A stretch of DNA of 64,000 bases, from NCBI GenBank assembly GCA_903847975.1, contig CAINFC010000311.1:62001-126000 (forward strand). Direction: 5' to 3'. The first letter of the stretch is position 1. Every line of letters begins with the position of its first letter. Below, in pieces: positions 58,893-64,000 of this stretch. The position numbers and the translations under genes are program-made. The DNA is from an uncultured Acidobacteriota bacterium. GTDB lineage: Bacteria > Acidobacteriota > UBA6911 > CAINFC01. Under the pieces are notes generated by a model that made no database searches, was not told where the DNA came from, and saw nothing but the letters and a program-made list of their open reading frames with translations.

Positions 58893-61571
58893 ATGCCGGA
58901 ACAGGGACAGGATCGGAACCTACAGATGGCCTGGGAACGGCTGCCGGTGCTGCTTCCGGCGGTTTTCTTCCTGCTGGGCACGCTTCTGTCGATCGGGGCG
59001 GTTCCGGTGGCCCCCGGGGCGGTCCTCCTGGCGGCGACCGCTGGTCTCGTTCTGGCCGTCGGCGCCTACGCGAAAAAGCGGCCGCTCTTTTTTTCCGCTT
59101 TTCTTTGTTCGGGTTTTTGCCTGGCAGGGCTCTATTTTGTCCGCGCTGCCGAAGAGCGCCGCGAGCTGGAAAAGAACGGGCTTCGTCCCTATCTCGAGGA
59201 GGAAGCGGTCCCGGAATGGACGGCAGGGCTGTGCAAGGATCCGGAGGAGGCCGCCGACCACCTTACCCTGCTTCTTCAGCTGGAATCGGTGCAGCGGAAG
59301 GAATCGGTCCGGGCGCTGCACAGCCGCTGCCGGCTGGTGGTCTACCACGGCGACGGCCCGGAGGCCGGAGGCCGCTGGCGGGCCGGAGACCGCATCCGCT
59401 TCCGCGCGGCTCTCCGCTTTCCGCGGAATTTCTCCAATCCGGGAATGTTCGATTACCGCGCCTTTCTGGAACGGCAGGACATCCTGCTGATCGGAACCCT
59501 GAAAACCCCCGCACAGCTGGAGCGGCTTCCCGGGAGATCGGGCAGCGCTTTCGAAAGATATGCCGCATCCATGAGGCGTGCCTTCACCGGCTTTCTGCGC
59601 TCCTCCTTCTCGCCCTACGGACCGGAAGGGCAGAGGACTTCCGCGATCCTGGAAGGACTTTTATTCGGAGGCCGGGAAAAAATGGAACCCGCGGTGGAAG
59701 AGCTGTTCCAGAAAACGGGAACCTACCACATTTTTGTGGTTTCCGGGTTCAATACCGCGCTGATTGCCGTTTTCCTGGCGGGACTGATCCGGCTTTTCAC
59801 CCCTTCGCGCCTGGCGGCTTTTCCCGTATCGGTTCTGGCCCTTGGCGGGTATGCCGTCATGGCGGACATGAACGTGCCGGTCATCCGCGCCACGCTTCTC
59901 TGCCTGTTCGTCCTGGCGGCCCGCTGCCTCTGGCGGCGGATTCATCTTTTAAACAGCCTGGCCATCACCGCGATTCTGATCCTGGTCCTCTGGCCGGAAA
60001 GCGCCCGCGACGCCAGTTTTCAGCTCACCTATCTGGCCTGCCTGGCCATTGCCTGCATTGCTGTCCCGCTGACCCGGCGGCTGCTCGATCCTTTCCGCCT
60101 GGCGGTTCGCGGAATTTTCCAGCCCAATGTTTCCCTGGTGGAGCCGGGGCCCGTGCCCCGTATGGCCCGGAGGCTGCGCTATGAGATCGAGCTGGCGGTG
60201 GACGGGTGCATCCAACATCTGCGGGGCGACCCGGAGCGCGGGCGGCGCCTGGCGGCGGTGGGGATTGCCGCGCTGGGTTCGGCCGGCTACTATCTGGCCG
60301 GAATCCTGCTGGTTTCCATCTCCGTCCAGCTGTTCATGGCGCCGGTGATGGCGGTTCTTTTTCACCGGGTCACCCTGGCCTCGGCACTGGCCAACCTGGT
60401 GGTGGTGCCGGTGATGACCGTTCTGCTGATCTCCTCCCTGGTCATCGGCCTGGCCGGAACCGTTCTGGGGTGGACCTGGAGCGCCTGGGTGCCGCTGACC
60501 ATGCAGGTTTGCCGCTGGGTGCTGGATTCCCTCGAGTGGTTTTCCCGCTGGCCCTATTGGCACTGGTGGGTCACCGCTCCGCCGACGGCCTGGATCTGGC
60601 TCTATTTCGGGTTGTGGATTCCGGTGCTGCTCCCCCTGCCGCGCACGATTCGCCTGGCTTCGCTGGCGGCCGCGCTGCTGCTCCTGCCGACCTTTTTCTG
60701 GTCCCCTTTTCCGCTGCAGCACCAGGCCGGACGCCTGGAAGCCTGGTTCCTGGACGTGGGCCACGGCGATTCCATCCTGCTGATATTCCCCGACGGGCGG
60801 ACCATGCTGGTCGACGGAGGAGGGCAATGGCGGCCGCCGGCCGGGGACGGGTTGGAAAAAGAGGCTCCTCTGACCCGCTTCGATATCGGCCAGGATGTCG
60901 TCTGCCCCGCCCTGTGGACTTTGCGGGTTCGCAAGCTGGACTACGTCCTGCTGACCCACCCGGAGCGCGATCATGCCGGCGGATTGGAGGCGGTGCTGCG
61001 ACATTTTCCGGTGGGCGAGCTGCTGGGCCCTTCTCCGGTGCAGAAGTGGCAAGGCCTGCTGCCGGTGCTATCCGCGCTGGCGAAGGAAAAGGAAATCTCC
61101 TGGAAAGGGGTGCTGCGCGGCCAGGCATTCCAGGTCGGAGCCGCCGAAATCCGGATCCTCAATCCCCCCGCATCCCTGCTGGGCCCCCATTCGCGTGTGA
61201 ACAACCGATCTGTTGTATTATACTCTCGCTACGGGAAACAGAAGATTCTGCTTACCGGAGATGTGGAAAAAGCCACGGAGTTTGACCTGCTTCGCGAATG
61301 CCACCTCCTGCAGACCGATTTGCTGAAGGTGGCGCACCACGGCAGCGACACCTCCACCACCGCGGGTTTCCTGGATTGCGCCAGCCCGCGGTATGCGGTG
61401 ATCTCGGGGAGCGACGGGCCGTCCGCCCATCGGCCTTCCCGCAAGGTAATCGACAGGATAAAGGAACGGGGTATACAGTGTTTCACCACCTGGGAGCATG
61501 GGGCGGTTCACGCGGTTCTGTCCCCGGACTCCATGGAAGTTTCTTCCTTCCTTAAGGCAACCATTCCATGA
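58893..61571 (+). CDS. comEC: ComEC/Rec2-family DNA uptake channel protein
   Basis: Polytopic membrane protein that carries single-stranded DNA across the inner membrane during natural transformation. ~892 residues. N-terminal DUF4131 region with GNFSNPGMFDYRAFL-type sequence (RNFSNPGMFDYRAFLE), the Competence core with GLLFGGREKMEPAVEELFQKTGTYHIFVVSG, about ten membrane helices, and a C-terminal metallo-beta-lactamase-like domain: DVGHGDSILLIFP, LTHPERDHAGG and KVAHHGSDTST. All three parts are present, so the gene looks functional. The ATG at 58893 is used; 58926 is also reasonable. No other com genes here. Confidence 0.95.
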   Translation: MPEQGQDRNLQMAWERLPVLLPAVFFLLGTLLSIGAVPVAPGAVLLAATAGLVLAVGAYAKKRPLFFSAFLCSGFCLAGLYFVRAAEERRELEKNGLRPYLEEEAVPEWTAGLCKDPEEAADHLTLLLQLESVQRKESVRALHSRCRLVVYHGDGPEAGGRWRAGDRIRFRAALRFPRNFSNPGMFDYRAFLERQDILLIGTLKTPAQLERLPGRSGSAFERYAASMRRAFTGFLRSSFSPYGPEGQRTSAILEGLLFGGREKMEPAVEELFQKTGTYHIFVVSGFNTALIAVFLAGLIRLFTPSRLAAFPVSVLALGGYAVMADMNVPVIRATLLCLFVLAARCLWRRIHLLNSLAITAILILVLWPESARDASFQLTYLACLAIACIAVPLTRRLLDPFRLAVRGIFQPNVSLVEPGPVPRMARRLRYEIELAVDGCIQHLRGDPERGRRLAAVGIAALGSAGYYLAGILLVSISVQLFMAPVMAVLFHRVTLASALANLVVVPVMTVLLISSLVIGLAGTVLGWTWSAWVPLTMQVCRWVLDSLEWFSRWPYWHWWVTAPPTAWIWLYFGLWIPVLLPLPRTIRLASLAAALLLLPTFFWSPFPLQHQAGRLEAWFLDVGHGDSILLIFPDGRTMLVDGGGQWRPPAGDGLEKEAPLTRFDIGQDVVCPALWTLRVRKLDYVLLTHPERDHAGGLEAVLRHFPVGELLGPSPVQKWQGLLPVLSALAKEKEISWKGVLRGQAFQVGAAEIRILNPPASLLGPHSRVNNRSVVLYSRYGKQKILLTGDVEKATEFDLLRECHLLQTDLLKVAHHGSDTSTTAGFLDCASPRYAVISGSDGPSAHRPSRKVIDRIKERGIQCFTTWEHGAVHAVLSPDSMEVSSFLKATIP

Positions 61572-61595
61572 CTTGAGAAAAAAAGGAAAAGCACT

Positions 61596-63074
61596 ATGAT
61601 GACTCGGAGAACAGCGCTGCAGACCATGACCTCCGCTCTGACCGCTTTCCCGGCGATTGCGCGCGGGGCGCGGCGGGCGGGCGACAAGCCCAATCTTTTG
61701 TTCCTATGGACCGACCAGCAGCGGGCCGATACCATGGCCGCCTACGGCAACACCCTCTTCCGCGTCCCGGCCATGAACCGCCTGGCTTCCCAGTCGGTGG
61801 TTTTCGAGCGGGCCTACGTCTCCCAGCCGGTCTGCACTCCCAGCCGCTCCACGGCGCTCACCGGGCTATGGCCCCACCAGTCCGGCTGCGTGCGCAACAA
61901 CATACCTCTGCCGGCCGAAACCAAAACCCTGCCGGAGCTGCTCGGCGATTCGGATTACCGGACCGCCTACATGGGGAAATGGCACCTGGGGGACGAAATC
62001 TTCGCCCAGCACGGGTTCGAGGAGTGGAAGGCCATCGAAGACGGGATTTACCGCAACTATTACTCCGCCGGGCGCGACCGGTCGGCGCGCAGCGCCTATC
62101 ACCACTTTCTGACCTCCCTGGGATACCAGCCGGGCAAGGAAAACAGCTTCGACCGCGACTTCGCCACCCGGCTGCCGGTGGAGCACTCCAAGCCCTCCTT
62201 TCTGGCAGCGGAGGCCTCCCGGTTCCTTCTGAAGAACCGCTCCGAGCCCTGGATGCTCTATGTCAACTTCCTGGAGCCGCACACGCCGTTCGGCAGCGCC
62301 CTGAATGACCTGCACAGCGAGCAGGAGGCGCCGCTGAAAAACTTTCCGGGCACCCCGCTGGGGCCGGAGCCGGAGTGGTACCGCCGAAGGCGCGAAGCGG
62401 TCACCGGCGAAGGGAAGAAAGCGGGGAGCCCCGCCGATTTTCCCGCCTGGGTTCAGCGCATGGCCCGGAACTATGCCGGGCTATGCTCGCTGGTGGATCA
62501 GGCCCTGGCGCGGATTCTCTGGGCTCTGGAAGCATCCGGTCAGGCGGACAACACTATCCTTGTTTATACTTCGGACCACGGCGAAATGATGGGGGCCCAC
62601 CGGATGATGGCCAAGCAGCTGATGTACGAGGAGGCCATCCACGTCCCGCTGCTGCTGCGCGCACCCTGGGTCCTCCGGTCACCGGGGCGCGTGGCTCCGC
62701 CTGTCGGCCATATCGATCTGGTTCCCACGCTGCTCGAACTTCTGGGCAAGCCCAACCCCGGATTGCCGGGCCGCAGCCTGCTTCCGCTGTGCCGGGGGGG
62801 GCGCCGCGAGAATCCCAACGTGTTTCTGGAGTGGACCGCCGACCGGAACGACAGCGGGGAAGGGCCCGACGGACGGACCGTGATTTCGCCCGACGGCCAC
62901 AAGCTGGTGCTGTATGACAAGGACCGCTCTCTGCTCTTCGACCGCCGCAAGGACCCCGAGGAGCGGAACAACGTTTACGGACGCCCGGAATACGCCAAAG
63001 TGCAGCGTCAGCTGAGGAAGGAAATCGAATCCTGGCAGGCGCTCCACAGGGACGGCATGGTGCTTCCGGACTAG
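61596..63074 (+). CDS. Tat-exported sulfatase
   Basis: Arylsulfatase-family hydrolase of 492 residues. N-terminus has the twin-arginine signal TRRTALQTMTSALTAFPA. Metal ligands KPNLLFLWTDQQRADTM, the active-site CTPSRSTALTGL, where Cys is converted to formylglycine (C-x-P-S-R), GKWHLGDE and TSDHGEMMGAH. The C-terminal part FDRRKDPEERNNVYG is typical. Substrate probably a sulfated glycan or aryl sulfate. No maturase gene nearby; one must exist elsewhere if active. Confidence 0.95.
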   Translation: MMTRRTALQTMTSALTAFPAIARGARRAGDKPNLLFLWTDQQRADTMAAYGNTLFRVPAMNRLASQSVVFERAYVSQPVCTPSRSTALTGLWPHQSGCVRNNIPLPAETKTLPELLGDSDYRTAYMGKWHLGDEIFAQHGFEEWKAIEDGIYRNYYSAGRDRSARSAYHHFLTSLGYQPGKENSFDRDFATRLPVEHSKPSFLAAEASRFLLKNRSEPWMLYVNFLEPHTPFGSALNDLHSEQEAPLKNFPGTPLGPEPEWYRRRREAVTGEGKKAGSPADFPAWVQRMARNYAGLCSLVDQALARILWALEASGQADNTILVYTSDHGEMMGAHRMMAKQLMYEEAIHVPLLLRAPWVLRSPGRVAPPVGHIDLVPTLLELLGKPNPGLPGRSLLPLCRGGRRENPNVFLEWTADRNDSGEGPDGRTVISPDGHKLVLYDKDRSLLFDRRKDPEERNNVYGRPEYAKVQRQLRKEIESWQALHRDGMVLPD

Positions 63075-63183
63075 AACCCCTGCCGGGAAAGGGAGGCAGA
63101 ATCCCGTGGGGCTTTCGGTTCGGATCGAGCTGCCTCCTCCTTATTCTATATTCTATAAACCGCATTTTTAAAGGAGCAGGAAA

Positions 63184-64000
63184 ATGACAGAATCATCCCG
63201 ACGTGATTTTCTTCGGACGACCGGCCTCGGGCTGGCGGCGGGGTCGCTCCCGGCACTCCTGCCGGGAGATGCCGCGGCCGCCGGAAAGAAGCCGAATGTG
63301 CTTTTTATCGCCATTGACGATTTGAACCACTGGGTGGGCTACCTGGGGCGCAACCGGCAGACGCGGACGCCGAATATCGACCGGCTGGCGGCACGGGGCG
63401 TCTGGTTCAACCACGACTACTGCGCGGCGCCGGTCTGCAACCCTTCCCGGGCGGCCCTGATGTCGGGCCTGCGTCCGTCTACCTCCGGGGTGTACGGAAA
63501 CGATAACGACTGGCGCACGGTCATACCGGAAAACCTGCCGCTGACCGCCCAGTTCCGAAAGGCGGGCTATCGGGTCTGCGGATCGGGCAAGATTTATCAC
63601 GAAGCCTTCCGGCGCCGCAGCGAATGGGACGATTACCTGGAGGATGTCGGAACGGATCCTCTGCCCCAGGGCGACACGGGCGTGGGCGGCATCCGGTTCG
63701 CGCCGCTGGACTGCGGCGACGAGGAGTTGCGGGAATACAAGATCGTCAACTACGGCATCGAGCAGCTGAAAAAGAAGCACGACCGGCCGTTCTTTCTGGC
63801 GGTCGGGCTGCACAAGCCTCACCTGCCCTGGTTCGTGCCCCGGAAGTACTACGACATGCACCCTCTCGAGGGGATCGAGCTGCCGCCGCACCTGGAAAAT
63901 GACCTGGACGATATCCCGCCGGCGGGCATCCGGATGGCCAAGCCGAAAGGGGATCATGCCCAGATCCTGGCTTCCGGAAGATGGAAGGAGGCGGTCCGCG
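63184..64000 (+). CDS. Tat-exported sulfatase, iduronate-2-sulfatase-like (partial)
   Basis: Second sulfatase gene, running off the window with 272 residues visible. Perfect Tat motif SSRRDFLRTTGLGLA, AAAGGAG before the ATG at 63184. The active site is CNPSRAALMSGLRP with the modifiable Cys; metal-binding IDDLN and the segment GSGKIYHEAFRR are present. The order of segments (IDDLNHWVGYL, GVYGNDNDWR, HKPHLPWFVP) matches the iduronate-2-sulfatase/choline-sulfatase branch. 109 bases after the first sulfatase. The substrate cannot be named from this part. Confidence 0.93.
   Translation, partial: MTESSRRDFLRTTGLGLAAGSLPALLPGDAAAAGKKPNVLFIAIDDLNHWVGYLGRNRQTRTPNIDRLAARGVWFNHDYCAAPVCNPSRAALMSGLRPSTSGVYGNDNDWRTVIPENLPLTAQFRKAGYRVCGSGKIYHEAFRRRSEWDDYLEDVGTDPLPQGDTGVGGIRFAPLDCGDEELREYKIVNYGIEQLKKKHDRPFFLAVGLHKPHLPWFVPRKYYDMHPLEGIELPPHLENDLDDIPPAGIRMAKPKGDHAQILASGRWKEAVR

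Overview
This window is a GC-rich, densely coded stretch of bacterial chromosome with about 60 protein genes, three tRNA genes and few gaps. The envelope is Gram-negative: there is a C-terminal-Phe outer-membrane barrel protein, a TonB-C-domain protein, LolA-like and PlsX/FabD lipid genes, and Tat- and Sec-exported enzymes. The lineage is an inference. The mix of genes (RsbU-type phosphatase with HAMP, FHA-GAF histidine kinase, paired M16 peptidases, matrixin with IPT domains, secreted dipeptidase C69, Tat sulfatases, IHF-MerR pair) fits Acidobacteriota, perhaps an Aminicenantia-like or Holophagae-like group, better than Proteobacteria. I cannot prove this without a search. I see no rRNA genes, prophage, insertion sequences or CRISPR array.

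Layout. 1-9.1 kb: a truncated CCA-adding/poly(A) polymerase gene, guaA, a GNAT acetyltransferase and C69 dipeptidase pair, a sialate-type O-acetylesterase, a SprT-like metalloprotease with a YbgC-type thioesterase, a 2[4Fe-4S] ferredoxin, a 12-cysteine unknown protein, a TPR protein and tRNA-Glu. 9.1-13.2 kb: corC-like, ybeY and pgpH, all leftward. 13.4-22.8 kb: a leftward lipid block yceD-rpmF-plsX-fabD-fabG-acpP-fabF continuing into etfB-etfA, preceded by a dGTPase-like gene and a TPR/YfgM-like membrane protein. 22.9-27.3 kb: der, ihfA-merR from a strong promoter, tRNA-Pro(GGG), surE, tRNA-Pro(CGG), acyP and apt.

27.3-40.7 kb (rightward): an exported amidohydrolase, rfbC-rfbA, a membrane PP2C phosphatase, a GalU-like protein with a broken signature, then a 1,114-residue fusion of a fucokinase-like GHMP kinase to a UDPGP-family pyrophosphorylase. 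These are followed by a DapF homologue in which both catalytic cysteines are serine, an M20 peptidase, a GlpF-type channel and a TonB-C protein. The fusion gene and its neighbours are the most novel part of the window: the architecture predicts sugar to sugar-1-phosphate to nucleotide-sugar on one polypeptide.

40.7-64 kb: a homocysteine methyltransferase/MTHFR fusion, an HTH protein with a seven-cysteine tail, a Spy-like periplasmic protein with an OmpR-type direct repeat upstream, glycogen phosphorylase with an orphan FHA-GAF histidine kinase, an M16 protease pair (one active, one lacking the zinc site), a LolA-like protein, a secreted matrixin, two further exported proteins, a PilZ protein with leuCD, a short palindrome-rich repeat, comEC, and two tandem Tat-exported sulfatases, the last cut by the window end.
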